Source of the DNA: Granulicoccus phenolivorans DSM 17626 = NBRC 107789 = JCM 15570
Lineage (GTDB): Bacteria > Actinomycetota > Actinomycetes > Propionibacteriales > Propionibacteriaceae
Direction: 5' to 3'
Assembly (NCBI RefSeq): GCF_000423085.1
Contig: NZ_AUHH01000030.1
Span: forward strand, 1 to 54,056
Length of the DNA stretch: 54,056 bases
Shown here one piece after another: positions 1-10,399 of the stretch. Numbering within the stretch: the stretch's first letter is position 1; every line of letters starts with the position of its first letter. Made by a program: the position numbers and the translations under genes. The notes under the pieces were generated by a model that saw only the letters and a list, made by a program, of their open reading frames with translations, was not told the origin of the DNA and made no database searches.

Positions 1-223
1 CTTCCAGGGACAGGAACGCGCCCAGGGCGGGGGTGCCGTCGGCGCCGTAGACCATGGTCTCTTCACACCCCTCCACAATCACGGAGTCATCGACCCGATA
101 CCGATCACACATCGCGGCGACCGCGATCAGTTTCGCGACCTCGATCGCGGTCTCCTGTTCATGAACATGCCGTAACGCCGCCGCGGCCTCGGCGTACCCG
201 GGTGGAGCTTTTATCGAACTCAT
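1..223 (-). CDS. DUF222/HNH endonuclease-family protein, N-terminal part
   Basis: The reverse strand reads from an ATG at 223 for 74 codons to the left edge, so only the N-terminus is present. The fragment begins MSSIKAPPGYAEAAAALRHV and continues through a helical stretch to a VYGADGTPALGAFLSLE segment. That pattern, a Gly-Ala-Asp-Gly-Thr-Pro turn followed by a helix, resembles the start of the DUF222 domain that precedes a C-terminal HNH nuclease in a large paralogous actinobacterial family. The HNH part lies outside the window, so nuclease function is inference. Such genes often occur in many copies per genome with unknown role. Confidence 0.65.
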   Translation of the reverse strand, partial: MSSIKAPPGYAEAAAALRHVHEQETAIEVAKLIAVAAMCDRYRVDDSVIVEGCEETMVYGADGTPALGAFLSLE

Positions 224-316
224 GTTCCCATTCAAACCGAGCCCACCGACAAAAATTGCCCGAAACCCGCCCAGCGACGGAACCTGATCAAAAAGCGGAT
301 GGGTGACCCAGCAATG

Positions 317-976
317 TCACCAGCCGCGAGCGCGCCACTCGGCCAGGTGCGGCCGTTCCTCACCGAGGGTGGTGTCGTCCCCGTGGCCGGGATGCACAAT
401 CGTGCTGTCCGGGTACACGTTGAAGATCTTGGTCTCCAGGTCGCTCATCAGGGACGCGAAATCGTGGGCATTCCCGGTCTTCCCGGGCCCGCCGGGGAAG
501 AGACAATCACCGGCGAAGATCCGTGCCGGCCCCTCATCCGGGGCGTACGCCAGCATGATCGCGCCCGGGGTGTGGCCGACCGCACCGACGACATCGAGGT
601 GGGCCCCGGCGGGCAGCTCGATCCGGCTCCCGGTCCAGACCGGCTCCTGGGAGGTTCCGGTGGCGGCCTCGATCGAGTCCCGGTCGGGCTCGCCGCACAC
701 CAGCCGGGCGCCGGTGGCCGCAGCGATCTCGGACAGCGCCTGGATGTGGTCAGGATGGCGATGGGTGGTGACGATGGTCTGCACCGGATGGTCCCCGAGG
801 AAGGACGCGATCCGGGGAGCGTCATTGGCGGCGTCGATCAGCACCGAACTGTCGGGGCCGGAGATCAGATAGACGTTGTTGTCGGCGGGGTTGACCGAGA
901 ACTTGGTCAGGCTCAACGGCCCGTCCAACGACTGGGTCCACGACCCGGTTCCGGGTTCCACATGTCCGTGCGGCAT
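317..976 (-). CDS. MBL-fold metallo-hydrolase, glyoxalase II-like
   Basis: A 219-residue metallo-beta-lactamase-fold hydrolase. The metal-binding motif HRHPDH is at residues 72-77, a further histidine is in HTPG at about 135, the bridging aspartate is in AGDCLFPGGPGKT near 157, and a PGHG motif is near 196. This is the glyoxalase II-like layout, but the substrate cannot be read from sequence. The ATG at 976 has a strong AGGAGGT site five bases upstream. It is the last gene of a minus-strand run with the lipoprotein and the maleylpyruvate isomerase-family gene. From memory, a gene of this kind sits beside uvrA in mycobacteria too, which supports a conserved neighbourhood. Confidence 0.85.
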   Translation of the reverse strand: MPHGHVEPGTGSWTQSLDGPLSLTKFSVNPADNNVYLISGPDSSVLIDAANDAPRIASFLGDHPVQTIVTTHRHPDHIQALSEIAAATGARLVCGEPDRDSIEAATGTSQEPVWTGSRIELPAGAHLDVVGAVGHTPGAIMLAYAPDEGPARIFAGDCLFPGGPGKTGNAHDFASLMSDLETKIFNVYPDSTIVHPGHGDDTTLGEERPHLAEWRARGW

Positions 977-1026
977 CGCTACCTCCTGAGTTGTGCCGGC
1001 TGAGCTCGAACGCAGCTGTGCAGAAC

Positions 1027-1956
1027 TCAGGCCACCGGGCGTCCGGCCAGATCCGTATAGGCAACGTTAGCTTTCCCCCAAGCGAACTCCACCCGCGGCT
1101 GCTCACCCACCTGGTACACCATGATCGTCAGCCGGGCGGTATCGCTGATTCCGTGTTCCAGCCGGAACGAGTGGATCACCTCGTACAGGCTGTTCGGGTC
1201 GATCGTGTCGAACCCGATCGGGGTGACGTAGTTCAGCCGCGGCGTGACCGCGCGAGTGGCGATCGGTGCGTCCCGGTCGATCCGGGGCGTACGGCTCAAC
1301 TCGAAGGCCGGGCAGTCGACGGAGTTCCCGCACTCGCCCGGCACTTCGATGCTCACCTGATCGCCCGTGCCGCCGTACTGGATCGCAAAGTTGTTGATCG
1401 TGGTGCTGCCGGCGACCCGCCGCAGGTCGGTGAGGGCGGTCTGCAGTCCCGCGGCCGAACGGATGTCGATGCCCTGCTGGTAGGGCTGCAGATCCGGGTC
1501 GAGCCACACGTGCACCGAGGTGTCCAGGCAGTAGAGGCGATAGTTCGGGTCACTGCGGGTGGCCACGGCCTCGATGTGCAGGCCGCGCTCGGTGCAGTTC
1601 TTCGGTGCCTCGCTGGCTGCCAACCGGGTCGCCAGGCCTTCGAAGTCGAGGTTGCTCGGGGTGAAGGGGCGGGCCGTCGCGGGCAGGTCATGCCGGATTC
1701 CGAATTGCTCGGGCCCCTGGTAGCCCTCCAACTGGGCCCATTGCTGGGTGACCTGTTTCTTCACCACTTGCACGGTGACCTCGCGCCGACCCAGATCGAC
1801 CCGGATCGCGGAGTCCTCGGCAGCGTCGGTCACCCGCTTGACCGCCTTGCGGCCCTGAGCAGGTTGCAGATAGTCCGGCGGGGCGGGCTCGGTGCATCCG
1901 GCCAGCAGAACACCGGTGAGTGCAAGGAGCGCGACGCCGAAACGGGGAAGAGTCAC
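1027..1956 (-). CDS. Putative secreted lipoprotein of unknown function
   Basis: About 309 residues. The chosen GTG start at 1956 overlaps the upstream stop codon (GTGA), so the two genes are probably translationally coupled. It gives an ideal lipoprotein signal: VTLPRFGVALLALTGVLLAGC, with lipobox LAGC at 18-21. A longer in-frame reading from 2022 would bury the signal peptide and is unlikely. The mature part has no domain I recognise. It contains several cysteines (for example in APKNCTERG and GECGNSVDCPAF), which might form disulfides outside the cell. Lipoprotein targeting is well supported; the role is unknown. Confidence 0.75.
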   Translation of the reverse strand: MTLPRFGVALLALTGVLLAGCTEPAPPDYLQPAQGRKAVKRVTDAAEDSAIRVDLGRREVTVQVVKKQVTQQWAQLEGYQGPEQFGIRHDLPATARPFTPSNLDFEGLATRLAASEAPKNCTERGLHIEAVATRSDPNYRLYCLDTSVHVWLDPDLQPYQQGIDIRSAAGLQTALTDLRRVAGSTTINNFAIQYGGTGDQVSIEVPGECGNSVDCPAFELSRTPRIDRDAPIATRAVTPRLNYVTPIGFDTIDPNSLYEVIHSFRLEHGISDTARLTIMVYQVGEQPRVEFAWGKANVAYTDLAGRPVA

Positions 1957-2669
1957 CGCCACGCTGGCAGCGTAACCGAGTCCCCTCCGCGAACCCGGCC
2001 GCCACGCCCGGCGATCCAGCACAACAGATCCGCGGTGGTTCCGGTTACCTCGACGGTGTCGCCGTGGCCGGCGACCGTCTGGCGCAGGTCCGAACTGGTC
2101 GACACCAGCCGCAGCGCGGGCATCCGCTCGCTCTGCAACCGGGACAGCGTCCAGGCCAGGCCGGCCGCGGCGACATGCTCGGGGATCCGGTCGGGCCGAA
2201 AACCGATGTCCAGGTCGACGTGATGCACCACCACCTCGGTGAGCCGGGCCAGCGGCAGCGCCCGGACCGGGATCGCCGCGCCGGAGCGCAGGGACACCTG
2301 CTGGTTCCAGTGATCCTCACCCAGCGTGTGGAACGCGTTGAACAACTGGTCGGCGCTGGTGTCCAGGTCGACCTGCAACTGCATCCCGGAGCGACCGGCC
2401 CCGTTGTCGATCAGCGTGTCCCGATCCACGGTGTACATCTCGGCCGGTACGCCGACCCGGACCCCGTTCACCAGCCGGGTGAAGGCGTCGGCGTTGCGGG
2501 CCAGATGGGTGGCGACATGGCCGCGGGACCAGCCGGGGAGCCGGGAGGGGCCCCGCCACTGGTCGTCGGTCACCGAGATCGTGTCCCGCAGCAGGACCGT
2601 GGTCGCCCGGTGCATCTCCTGCCGAACGGCCGTTACGTCTCTGGTGGCCGCCTCGAGTCGAGATGTCAT
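1953..2669 (-). CDS. Maleylpyruvate isomerase-family mycothiol-dependent protein
   Basis: About 238 residues from the ATG at 2669 (MTSRLEAATRDV); an upstream in-frame start at 2711 is less likely because it would almost overlap the uvrA promoter. The N-terminal part has the DinB-like helical bundle signature of actinobacterial mycothiol S-conjugate enzymes: LPGWSRGHVATHLARNADA with its conserved histidine, and a later HHVDLDIGF motif with two further histidines, which together bind a divalent metal in this family. Members isomerise or detoxify substrates through mycothiol, but many are uncharacterised and the substrate here is unknown. It is divergent from uvrA and heads the three-gene minus-strand operon. 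Confidence 0.82.
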   Translation of the reverse strand: MTSRLEAATRDVTAVRQEMHRATTVLLRDTISVTDDQWRGPSRLPGWSRGHVATHLARNADAFTRLVNGVRVGVPAEMYTVDRDTLIDNGAGRSGMQLQVDLDTSADQLFNAFHTLGEDHWNQQVSLRSGAAIPVRALPLARLTEVVVHHVDLDIGFRPDRIPEHVAAAGLAWTLSRLQSERMPALRLVSTSSDLRQTVAGHGDTVEVTGTTADLLCWIAGRGGRVRGGDSVTLPAWR

Positions 2670-2728
2670 AGCCCCCACGGTATGGGAGATGTCAATAACT
2701 GTCAGCGCCACCCCGTACTCTCGAACGC

Positions 2729-5700
2729 GTGGATGATCGCCTGATTGTACGGGGAGCGCGGGAGAACAACCTGCGCAATGTCTCCCTCGACCTGCCCCGA
2801 GACTCGCTGATCGTGTTCACCGGCCTGTCGGGTTCGGGCAAGTCCTCGCTGGCCTTCGACACGATCTTCGCCGAGGGGCAGCGGCGCTATGTGGAGTCGC
2901 TGTCCTCCTATGCGCGCCAGTTCCTCGATCAGGCCGACAAGCCCGACGTCGACTTCATCGAGGGCCTCTCCCCGGCGGTGTCGATCGATCAGAAATCGAC
3001 CAGCCGGAATCCGCGCTCGACGGTGGGCACGATCACCGAGGTGCACGACTACCTCCGCCTGCTGTACGCCCGGGCCGGGCGGCCGCACTGCCCGGTCTGT
3101 GGGGAACCGATCGCGCGACAGACCCCGCAGCAGATCGTGGACCGGCTGATGGCGCTGCCGGAGGGCACCCGGTTCCAGGTGCTGGCCCCGGTGGTCCGCG
3201 GGCGCAAGGGCGAGCATCTCGAAGTCTTCTCCCAACTGGCCGGCGACGGTTTCGCCCGGGTCCGGGTCGACGGGACGGTGCACCAGCTCACCCATCCGCC
3301 GACGCTGAACAAACAGCAGAAGCACCAGATCGACGCGGTGGTGGACCGCATCGCGATCAAGCCCACCGCGAAGCAGCGGCTCACCGATTCGGTGGAGACC
3401 GCGCTGCGGCTGGCCAATGGGGTGGTCGGGGTCGAGTTCGTCGATCGGCCCGCCGACGATCCCGAGCGCGAGCGCCGCTATTCGGAGAAGATGGCCTGCC
3501 CCAACGAGCACGACATCTCGATCGAGGAACTCGAACCGCGTCAGTTCTCCTTCAACGCGCCCTGGGGGGCCTGCCCCGAGTGCACCGGCCTGGGCACCAA
3601 GATGGAGGTCGACCCGGATCTGGTCATCCCGGATCGGTCCAAGTCGTTGGCCGAGGGAGCGGTCGCGCCCTGGGCCGGTGCCCACGTGGCCGACTACTTC
3701 GGCAAGCTGCTGACCGCGATGGGCCAGGCTCGCGACTTCTCCATGGACACCCCCTGGGAGGCATTGCCGGCCACCATCCAGGACCTCATCCTGAACGGGG
3801 AGGAGGAACCGCTGGTCGTGCGCTACCGCAACCGGTACGGCCGGGAACGCTCCTACTCCGCCAACTTCGAGGGTGCGATCCATTTCGTGCACCGGCGCCA
3901 CAACGAGGCCGACAGCGACGCGGCCCGGGAACGGTTCGCCGGCTACATGCGCGAGGTTCCGTGTTCGGCCTGCCACGGGGCCCGGCTCAAGCCGACCTCC
4001 CTGGCGGTCACCGTCGGCGGTCGCAACATCGCCGAGCTCAGTGACCTGTCGATCGAGGAGGCCGCCACGTTCCTGGGCGAGCTGGAGCTGTCCCAGCGGG
4101 AGGAGGCGATCGCCGCCCGGGTGCTCAAGGAGATCCGGGCGCGGCTGAAGTTCCTGCTCGACGTCGGCCTGGACTACCTGACGCTGTCCCGGTCGGCCGG
4201 CTCCCTGTCCGGCGGTGAGGCGCAGCGGATCCGGCTGGCCACCCAGATCGGATCCGGGCTGGTCGGGGTGCTGTACGTGCTCGACGAGCCCAGCATCGGC
4301 CTGCACCAGCGGGACAATCACCGGCTGATCGAGACGCTGGTGCGGCTGCGGGACATGGGCAACACCCTGATCGTCGTCGAACACGACGAGGACACCATCC
4401 GGGCCGCCGACTGGGCCGTCGATATCGGGCCCGGCGCCGGCGAGCACGGGGGGCACGTGGTGTATTCGGGTCCGGTCGCCGACCTGCTCACCTCGACCGA
4501 GTCCCTCACCGGCGCCTACCTGTCGGGGCGCCGCGAGATTGCGCTGCCGGCGTACCGGCGACGGGGGACGGGCAAGCAGATCACCGTGCACGGGGCGTAC
4601 GAGAACAACCTGCGCGACGTCGACGTGTCCTTCCCGATGGGGAAGCTGATCGCCGTCACCGGGGTCTCCGGATCGGGCAAGTCCACCCTGGTGAACAAGA
4701 TTCTCTACACCGCCCTGGCCAAGCAGATCTACCACGCCAAGGCCGTGCCCGGGCACCACCGGTCGCTGTCGGGGACCGAACTGGTCGACAAGATCATCCA
4801 TGTCGACCAGTCCCCGATCGGGCGGACCCCGCGGTCGAACCCGGCCACCTACACCGGCGTGTTCGATCGGATCCGCAAACTGTTCGCCGAGACGCCCGAG
4901 GCGAAGGTCCGCGGCTACCAGCCCGGCCGGTTCTCCTTCAACGTGAAGGGCGGCCGCTGCGAGAACTGCATGGGCGACGGCACGATCAAGATCGAGATGA
5001 ACTTCCTGCCCGATGTGTACGTGCCCTGCGAGGTGTGCCACGGGGCGCGCTACAACCGGGAGACCCTCGAGGTGCACTACAAGGGCAAGTCGATCGCCGA
5101 GGTGCTCGACATGCCGATCGAGGAGGCGGCGCACTTCTTCGATGCGTTCCAGTTGATCTCCCGGCACCTCAAGACCCTCAACGAGGTCGGCCTCGGCTAT
5201 GTCCGGCTGGGGCAGCCGGCCACCACGCTGTCCGGCGGTGAGGCGCAGCGGGTCAAGCTGGCCGCCGAACTGCAGCGGCGGGCGACCGGGCGGACGATCT
5301 ATGTGCTCGACGAGCCGACCACCGGGTTGCACTTCGAGGACATCCGGCGCCTGCTGGCCGTGCTGCAGAAACTGGTCGACCAGGGCAACACCGTGGTGGT
5401 GATCGAGCACAACCTCGATGTGATCAAGGCCGCCGACTGGATCATCGACATGGGTCCCGAAGGGGGCCGGGGCGGTGGCCAGGTGGTGGTCGAGGGCACC
5501 CCGGAGCAGGTCGCCGACTGTGCCGAGTCCTACACCGGCCAGTACCTCAGACCCCTGCTCGAGGGCCGTCGGGTGCCGCTGGCCGAGCCGGCCGAGGAAT
5601 TGCCGCTGGAGGTCGCCGCGCCGCGCAACGGGGCGACGCGGAAGGCGACGACCACCGCGAAGAAGACCCCCGCAAAGAAGACCGCCGCGAAGAAGACGAC

Positions 5701-5785
5701 CACCGGGAAGAAGGCGACCGCCGCGAAGAAGACGACGACCGCCCGGAAGACCACGGCAGCGAAGAAGACGACGACCGCCACGTAG
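2729..5785 (+). CDS. uvrA: Excinuclease ABC subunit A (UvrA) with Lys/Ala/Thr-rich C-terminal tail
   Basis: UvrA is the damage-sensing ATPase of nucleotide excision repair. This 1018-residue protein has two ABC cassettes: Walker [10 protein letters not shown] near residue 32 and GVSGSGKST near 645, and two LSGGEAQR signatures near 492 and 833. The zinc module CENCMGDG...CEVCHGARY is near 744-772. The GTG at 2729 gives the usual family N-terminus. The last ~50 residues (about 968-1018) are unusual: a run of [10 protein letters not shown] and TTTARKT-like units resembling histone H1 or mycobacterial HupB tails, which makes the protein longer than the usual ~950-970 residues. The gene is transcribed away from the maleylpyruvate isomerase operon. 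Confidence 0.97.
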   Translation: MDDRLIVRGARENNLRNVSLDLPRDSLIVFTGLSGSGKSSLAFDTIFAEGQRRYVESLSSYARQFLDQADKPDVDFIEGLSPAVSIDQKSTSRNPRSTVGTITEVHDYLRLLYARAGRPHCPVCGEPIARQTPQQIVDRLMALPEGTRFQVLAPVVRGRKGEHLEVFSQLAGDGFARVRVDGTVHQLTHPPTLNKQQKHQIDAVVDRIAIKPTAKQRLTDSVETALRLANGVVGVEFVDRPADDPERERRYSEKMACPNEHDISIEELEPRQFSFNAPWGACPECTGLGTKMEVDPDLVIPDRSKSLAEGAVAPWAGAHVADYFGKLLTAMGQARDFSMDTPWEALPATIQDLILNGEEEPLVVRYRNRYGRERSYSANFEGAIHFVHRRHNEADSDAARERFAGYMREVPCSACHGARLKPTSLAVTVGGRNIAELSDLSIEEAATFLGELELSQREEAIAARVLKEIRARLKFLLDVGLDYLTLSRSAGSLSGGEAQRIRLATQIGSGLVGVLYVLDEPSIGLHQRDNHRLIETLVRLRDMGNTLIVVEHDEDTIRAADWAVDIGPGAGEHGGHVVYSGPVADLLTSTESLTGAYLSGRREIALPAYRRRGTGKQITVHGAYENNLRDVDVSFPMGKLIAVTGVSGSGKSTLVNKILYTALAKQIYHAKAVPGHHRSLSGTELVDKIIHVDQSPIGRTPRSNPATYTGVFDRIRKLFAETPEAKVRGYQPGRFSFNVKGGRCENCMGDGTIKIEMNFLPDVYVPCEVCHGARYNRETLEVHYKGKSIAEVLDMPIEEAAHFFDAFQLISRHLKTLNEVGLGYVRLGQPATTLSGGEAQRVKLAAELQRRATGRTIYVLDEPTTGLHFEDIRRLLAVLQKLVDQGNTVVVIEHNLDVIKAADWIIDMGPEGGRGGGQVVVEGTPEQVADCAESYTGQYLRPLLEGRRVPLAEPAEELPLEVAAPRNGATRKATTTAKKTPAKKTAAKKTTTGKKATAAKKTTTARKTTAAKKTTTAT

Positions 5786-5801
5786 CAGCGGCCGTCGCCG
5801 G

Positions 5802-6281
5802 TCAACCGACCTTGAGGTTGTCCCCGTCGACCACCACGGGGACGCTGGTCAGTCCCCTGGTGGCGGGTCCGAGCGTCCGGTGCCCATCGGTGATCGCGAA
5901 CTCCGACCCGTGGCAGGCGCACACGATCGACTGACCCCGGACGAAGGTCACCATGCAGCCCATGTGCGGGCAGGTCTTGCTGAACGCCTTGAAATCACCC
6001 GAGGTCGGCTGGGTCACCACGTACGGGGATTGCAGCAGTACGCCGCCGCCGACCGGAACATCCGCCTTCGGGATCTCCACGGTCCCGGCCGGCGGAGTGC
6101 TGCCGTAGTCCACCGGGGGAGTGGGCTGGCGCCCCGCACAGGCCGTCAGCGCCACCCCGGCGGTCGCCACGGTAGCGATGCCGACCCCGCGCAGCACGGT
6201 ACGCCGGCTCGGTCCGGTCCGCTCCGGTCCCTGCGGCGCCGCAGCGTCGGTGGTCGGTGCGGACTCGGGTACCTCGGACAT
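5802..6281 (-). CDS. Rieske [2Fe-2S] lipoprotein
   Basis: A 159-residue exported Rieske protein. An RR-containing segment (SRRTVLRG, residues 25-32) precedes a hydrophobic stretch and the lipobox LTAC at 45-48, consistent with Tat export and lipid anchoring. The Rieske ligands are in CPHMGC (Cys104, His106) and CACHGS (Cys121, His124), and the extra cysteines at 109 and 123 are the usual disulfide pair. This is the single-domain QcrA/arsenite-oxidase-like fold but without the transmembrane helices of a bc1 Rieske subunit, so the redox partner is unknown. The ATG at 6281 has GGAGGT five bases upstream. It is convergent with uvrA (16 bases apart) and divergent from uvrC. Confidence 0.9.
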   Translation of the reverse strand: MSEVPESAPTTDAAAPQGPERTGPSRRTVLRGVGIATVATAGVALTACAGRQPTPPVDYGSTPPAGTVEIPKADVPVGGGVLLQSPYVVTQPTSGDFKAFSKTCPHMGCMVTFVRGQSIVCACHGSEFAITDGHRTLGPATRGLTSVPVVVDGDNLKVG

Positions 6282-6382
6282 CTGGACCTCCAGGGGGCTG
6301 ACAACGATGCCGGTCCAGGCTACGTCGTGCCCCCAGCCGGAACGGACCGAAACCGTCTGTCGAGCCGCCTACTCTGGTGGGC

Positions 6383-8374
6383 ATGGCTGATCCGAGTACC
6401 TATCGCCCCGCGCCCGGGGCGATCCCGACCTCGCCCGGGGTCTACCGGTTCCGCGACGAACACGGCGTGGTGATCTACGTCGGCAAGGCGATCAACCTGC
6501 GCTCCCGACTGAACTCGTACTTCGCCGATCTGTCCTCGCTGCACGAGCGGACCCGCCGGATGGTCACCACCGCCGCCAAGGTCGAATGGACCGTCGTCGG
6601 CAACGAGGTCGAGGCGCTGCAGCTGGAGTACTCCTGGATCAAGGAGTACGACCCGCGGTTCAACGTGAAGTATCGCGACGACAAGTCCTATCCGTGGCTG
6701 GCGATCACCTGGTCGGAGGAGTTCCCGCGGGTGTTCGTCGGCCGCGGCGCCAAACGCAAGGGCACCCGCTACTTCGGACCCTACGGACAGGCCTGGGCGA
6801 TCCGGGAAACCGTCGATCTGCTGCTGCGGGTGTTTCCGATGCGCTCGTGCTCCAAGGGCACCTTCAACAACGCCCAACGCAGCGGCCGGCCCTGCCTGCT
6901 CGGCTACATCGACAAGTGCTCGGCCCCCTGTGTCGGCCGGATCAGTGCCGAGGACCATCGCGCGATCGTGGAGGACTTCAGCCAGTTCATGGGCGGGCAT
7001 GCCACCCACCTGATCCGGCGGCTGGAGACCCGGATGCAGCTGGCCGCCGACGACCTCAACTTCGAACTCGCCGCCAAGTATCGCGACGACATCGCCGCCC
7101 TGACCAAGGCCATGGAACGCAACGCGGTCGTCCTCGGCGACGGGACCGATGCCGATGTGATCGCCCTGGCGGAGGACCCGCTGGAGGCCGCCGTGCAGAT
7201 CTTCCACGTCCGCGGCGGCCGGATCCGGGGCGAACGCGGCTGGGTCGCCGACCGGGTCGACGACGCCGGCACCGCCGAACTGATCGAGACCTTCCTGGCC
7301 CAGCTCTACGTCGACGCCGAACCCGCCGCGATCCCGCGCGAGGTCCTGCTGCCCGAACTGCCCGCCAGCGCCGAGGCGATCGCCGACATGCTCAGCGAGC
7401 GGCGCGGCGGCCGGGTCCAGCTCCGTGCTCCGCAGCGCGGCGACAAACGGACCCTGCTCGACACGGTCGCCCGCAATGCCGCTGAGACGCTGATCCGGCA
7501 CAAGACCAAACGGGCCTCCGACCTCACCACCCGGAACCGGGCCCTGGCCGAGATCGCGGAGGCGTTGGGGCTGCCCGAGGCCCCGCTGCGGATCGAGTGC
7601 TACGACATCTCGCACCTGCAGGGCACCGAGGTGGTGGCGTCCATGGTCGTCTTCGAGGACGGACTGCCCCGCAAGAGCGAGTACCGCCGCTTCATCATCA
7701 AGGGCTTCGAGGGCCAGAACGATGTCGCGGCCATGCACGAGGTGATCACCCGTCGGTTCCGCCGGCTGCACGACGACCGGGCTGCGCTGGCCGCCCGGGC
7801 CGATCTGGACGCTGCCGCCGCGCCCACCGGGGAGACGGGGGCCGACACCGCGCTGCTGGTCGACCCGCAGACCGGTAAACCGATCAAGTTCGCGTACGCC
7901 CCGGCGCTGGTCGTCGTCGACGGGGCCCAATCCCAGGCCGCCGCCGCACAGGACGCGCTGGACGAACTCGGCATCAGCAAGGTCGCGGTCTGCGGCCTGG
8001 CCAAACGCCTGGAGGAGGTGTGGCTGCCCGACGACGAATACCCGGTGATCCTGCCGCGCACCAGCGAGGGCCTCTACCTGCTGCAGCGCGTCCGCGACGA
8101 GGCGCACCGGTTCGCGATCACCCACCACCGGGGCCGCCGGTCCAGGGCCATGGTCGAGTCCGCGCTCGACGACGTGCCCGGCCTGGGCGAGGTCCGCCGC
8201 AAGGCCCTGCTCAAGGAGTTCGGCTCGCTGAAGAAGCTGCGCGCCGCGACCGCCGAGGAGATCGCCGCCCTGCCCGGATTCGGCCCCCGGACCGCCGAAG
8301 CGGTCGTCGCGGCCCTGGCCGGTCAGCAGCCCCAGCCCGCGGTCAACGTGACCACCGGGGAGGTCCTCGGATGA
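6383..8374 (+). CDS. uvrC: Excinuclease ABC subunit C (UvrC)
   Basis: UvrC makes the two incisions flanking a DNA lesion in nucleotide excision repair. The protein (663 residues from the ATG at 6383; a GTG two codons earlier is also possible) shows the GIY-YIG domain at the N-terminus (SPGVYRF and [14 protein letters not shown]). It then has a UvrB-interacting UVR segment ([20 protein letters not shown]), the RNase H-like nuclease part ([20 protein letters not shown]), and C-terminal helix-hairpin-helix repeats ([26 protein letters not shown]). Its stop overlaps the rapZ start (ATGA), so it leads the conserved uvrC-rapZ-yvcK-whiA operon. Confidence 0.96.
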   Translation: MADPSTYRPAPGAIPTSPGVYRFRDEHGVVIYVGKAINLRSRLNSYFADLSSLHERTRRMVTTAAKVEWTVVGNEVEALQLEYSWIKEYDPRFNVKYRDDKSYPWLAITWSEEFPRVFVGRGAKRKGTRYFGPYGQAWAIRETVDLLLRVFPMRSCSKGTFNNAQRSGRPCLLGYIDKCSAPCVGRISAEDHRAIVEDFSQFMGGHATHLIRRLETRMQLAADDLNFELAAKYRDDIAALTKAMERNAVVLGDGTDADVIALAEDPLEAAVQIFHVRGGRIRGERGWVADRVDDAGTAELIETFLAQLYVDAEPAAIPREVLLPELPASAEAIADMLSERRGGRVQLRAPQRGDKRTLLDTVARNAAETLIRHKTKRASDLTTRNRALAEIAEALGLPEAPLRIECYDISHLQGTEVVASMVVFEDGLPRKSEYRRFIIKGFEGQNDVAAMHEVITRRFRRLHDDRAALAARADLDAAAAPTGETGADTALLVDPQTGKPIKFAYAPALVVVDGAQSQAAAAQDALDELGISKVAVCGLAKRLEEVWLPDDEYPVILPRTSEGLYLLQRVRDEAHRFAITHHRGRRSRAMVESALDDVPGLGEVRRKALLKEFGSLKKLRAATAEEIAALPGFGPRTAEAVVAALAGQQPQPAVNVTTGEVLG

Positions 8375-9360
8375 GCCGAGTCCATAATGGGCCTGTGACC
8401 CGACCCGACCCGCACCCGGTGGTGTCCGACCCCGCCGGACCCGATGCCCTCGCCGAGAATCCGCTGCCCGCCCCGCAGGTGCCGCCGGCCGCGGAACCGG
8501 CCCCGGATGACATTCGCGTCGTGGTGGTCACCGGCATGTCGGGCGCCGGCCGGCGTACGGCTGCCCACGCGCTGGAGGATCTCGGCTGGTACGTGGTGGA
8601 CAATCTGCCGCCGGCGATGCTCGCGACGCTGTATCAGGTGGCCCGGGACGAGGGATTCACCCGGATCGCCACCGTGCTCGACGTGCGCAGCCGGGGCCTG
8701 TTCGACCAACTGCCCGATGTGTTCGCCGAACTGGAGGAGGCCGGGACCGTTCCCGAGATCCTGTTCGTCGAGGCGACCGATCAGATCATCGTGCAGCGCC
8801 AGGAATCCTCGCGTCGACCGCACCCGCTGCAGGGCGACGGGCGGCTGCTCGACGGGATCCGCGCCGAGCGCCAGCTGCTGGCCACGCTGCGGGCGGCCGC
8901 CGACCTCGTGATCGACACCTCGTCGATGAATGTGCACCAGCTCAATGCTCGCGTCTCGCACGCCTACGAGGGGGAGTCCTCCGAACGGCTGCGGGTGACG
9001 ATCATGAGCTTCGGGTTCAAGAACGGGTTGCCGATCGACGCCGACATGGTGATCGACGTCCGGTTCCTGCCGAACCCGCACTGGGTGCCCGAACTGCGGC
9101 CGCATTCGGGGCTGACCGAGCCGGTCCGCGAGTACGTGCTCACCCAACCGGCGGCCGGGCCCTTCCTGGTGCAACTGGAGGCGCTGCTGCTGACCGTCGC
9201 CGAGGGCTACCTGAACGAGGGCAAGCGGTTCGCGACCATCGCGATCGGCTGCACCGGCGGCAAGCATCGCTCGACCGCGATGGCCGAGGAGCTGGGCCGC
9301 AAGCTGCGCGCGCGGGGAATGCCGACCAAGGTGCTGCACCGGGATGTGGGGAAAGAGTGA
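8371..9360 (+). CDS. rapZ: RapZ-family nucleotide-binding protein
   Basis: About 329 residues. RapZ/YvcJ proteins bind nucleotides and, in enterobacteria, act as adaptors in RNA-based control of amino-sugar synthesis; the actinobacterial role is not established. The P-loop reads [11 protein letters not shown] near residue 55, with arginine in place of the usual Walker lysine, a variation I regard as normal in actinobacterial members. The C-terminal [17 protein letters not shown] is the family's ligand-binding signature. The ATG at 8371 is chosen because GGGGAGG lies about seven bases upstream and it overlaps the uvrC stop; a GTG at 8395 is the alternative. The N-terminal ~45 residues are Pro/Ala-rich and poorly conserved. 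Confidence 0.94.
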   Translation: MSRVHNGPVTRPDPHPVVSDPAGPDALAENPLPAPQVPPAAEPAPDDIRVVVVTGMSGAGRRTAAHALEDLGWYVVDNLPPAMLATLYQVARDEGFTRIATVLDVRSRGLFDQLPDVFAELEEAGTVPEILFVEATDQIIVQRQESSRRPHPLQGDGRLLDGIRAERQLLATLRAAADLVIDTSSMNVHQLNARVSHAYEGESSERLRVTIMSFGFKNGLPIDADMVIDVRFLPNPHWVPELRPHSGLTEPVREYVLTQPAAGPFLVQLEALLLTVAEGYLNEGKRFATIAIGCTGGKHRSTAMAEELGRKLRARGMPTKVLHRDVGKE

Positions 9361-10322
9361 GACGACGTTTCGACCTGGCATTCGACCGGCTGCCGCCGGT
9401 CACCGCCTTCGGTGGGGGCCATGGCCTGTACGCGTCGCTGAGTGCGCTGCGACGGGTCACCGACCGGCTGACCGCCGTGGTCACCGTCGCCGATGACGGC
9501 GGCTCCTCGGGCCGGCTGCGCAAGGAGTTCAACTGCCTGCCGCCGGGCGATCTGCGGATGGCGCTGGCCGCCCTGTGCGGCGACGACAAGGACGGCCGGA
9601 CCTGGGCCGATGTGCTGCAGTCCCGCTTCGTCAGCGACGGCCCGCTGGCCGGCCACGCGATCGGGAACCTGCTGATCGCCGGGCTGTGGCAGAAGTTCGA
9701 CGACCCGGTCGAGGGTCTGGACATGGTGGCCGAACTGCTGAACGCGCGCGGCCGGGTGCTGCCGATGGCGTCGGTGCCGTTGGAGATCGTCGCGGAGGTG
9801 CTCGGGCTGGACCCGCTGCATCCCGATGAGATCTCCACCATCCGGGGCCAGTACAAGGTGGCGACCACCGCCGCCGAAGTGCGGGCGGTGCGGCTGGAGC
9901 CGAAGGATCCGCCGGCGCACCCGGAGGCGATCAAGGCGGTGCACGAGGCCGAGTTCATCGTGCTCGGTCCGGGGTCGTGGTTCACCTCGGTGCTGCCGCA
10001 CCTGCTGGTCCCGGAGCTGGCCGACGCGATCGTCACCACTCGGGCCAAGCGCATCCTGAACCTCAATCTGACCCAGGCCGGTGAGACCCAGGGATTCACC
10101 CCGGCCCAGCACATCGAACTGCTGGCCGAACACGCGCCGACCCTGCGGCTGGACTATGTGGTCGCCGACACCCACTTCGTCGGCAACGACCGGCACCTGC
10201 AGTCGTACGCCGCCTCCTTCGGGGCCGAACTGGTGATCGCCGATCTGGCGATGCGCGACGGCACCGCCCGACACGATCCGCTGCGCCTGGCGTCGATCAT
10301 GGCCGAAATCATGGGGGTGTGA
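9357..10322 (+). CDS. yvcK: Gluconeogenesis factor YvcK/CofD-like protein
   Basis: A 321-residue member of the CofD-like/YvcK family, which in Bacillus and mycobacteria supports cell-wall synthesis and growth on gluconeogenic carbon and binds UDP-sugars. Visible motifs are the N-terminal [16 protein letters not shown] nucleotide-sugar loop, [34 protein letters not shown] and [16 protein letters not shown]. The start GTG at 9357 overlaps the rapZ stop (GTGA), indicating coupled translation. It lies between rapZ and whiA as in most Gram-positive genomes, which settles the assignment over the F420 enzyme CofD. Confidence 0.94.
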   Translation: MRRRFDLAFDRLPPVTAFGGGHGLYASLSALRRVTDRLTAVVTVADDGGSSGRLRKEFNCLPPGDLRMALAALCGDDKDGRTWADVLQSRFVSDGPLAGHAIGNLLIAGLWQKFDDPVEGLDMVAELLNARGRVLPMASVPLEIVAEVLGLDPLHPDEISTIRGQYKVATTAAEVRAVRLEPKDPPAHPEAIKAVHEAEFIVLGPGSWFTSVLPHLLVPELADAIVTTRAKRILNLNLTQAGETQGFTPAQHIELLAEHAPTLRLDYVVADTHFVGNDRHLQSYAASFGAELVIADLAMRDGTARHDPLRLASIMAEIMGV

Positions 10323-10399
10323 TTCGAGCCGCTAGGCTGAACGGCGGTGCGCCGCCGGGACGATCGAGAACAATGACTGGCCACGCAGGGAGGACTGAC

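Noticed and set aside
2721-2736. LexA/SOS box before uvrA
   Set aside because: Only the half-site TCGAAC is present, and the second half (GGATGA) does not match GTTCGA. It also overlaps the start codon.
2702-5410. A 902-codon open frame antisense to uvrA, and similar long antisense frames such as 6320-8128, 19615-22830 and 46321-48576
   Set aside because: High GC at third positions keeps opposite frames open. Their translations are Gly/Arg/Val/Asp-rich with no domains, while the other strand encodes clear enzymes.
8371-9360. RapZ inactivated because the Walker lysine is arginine
   Set aside because: GMSGAGR with arginine is, as far as I know, the normal form in actinobacterial RapZ proteins, and the rest of the protein is intact.
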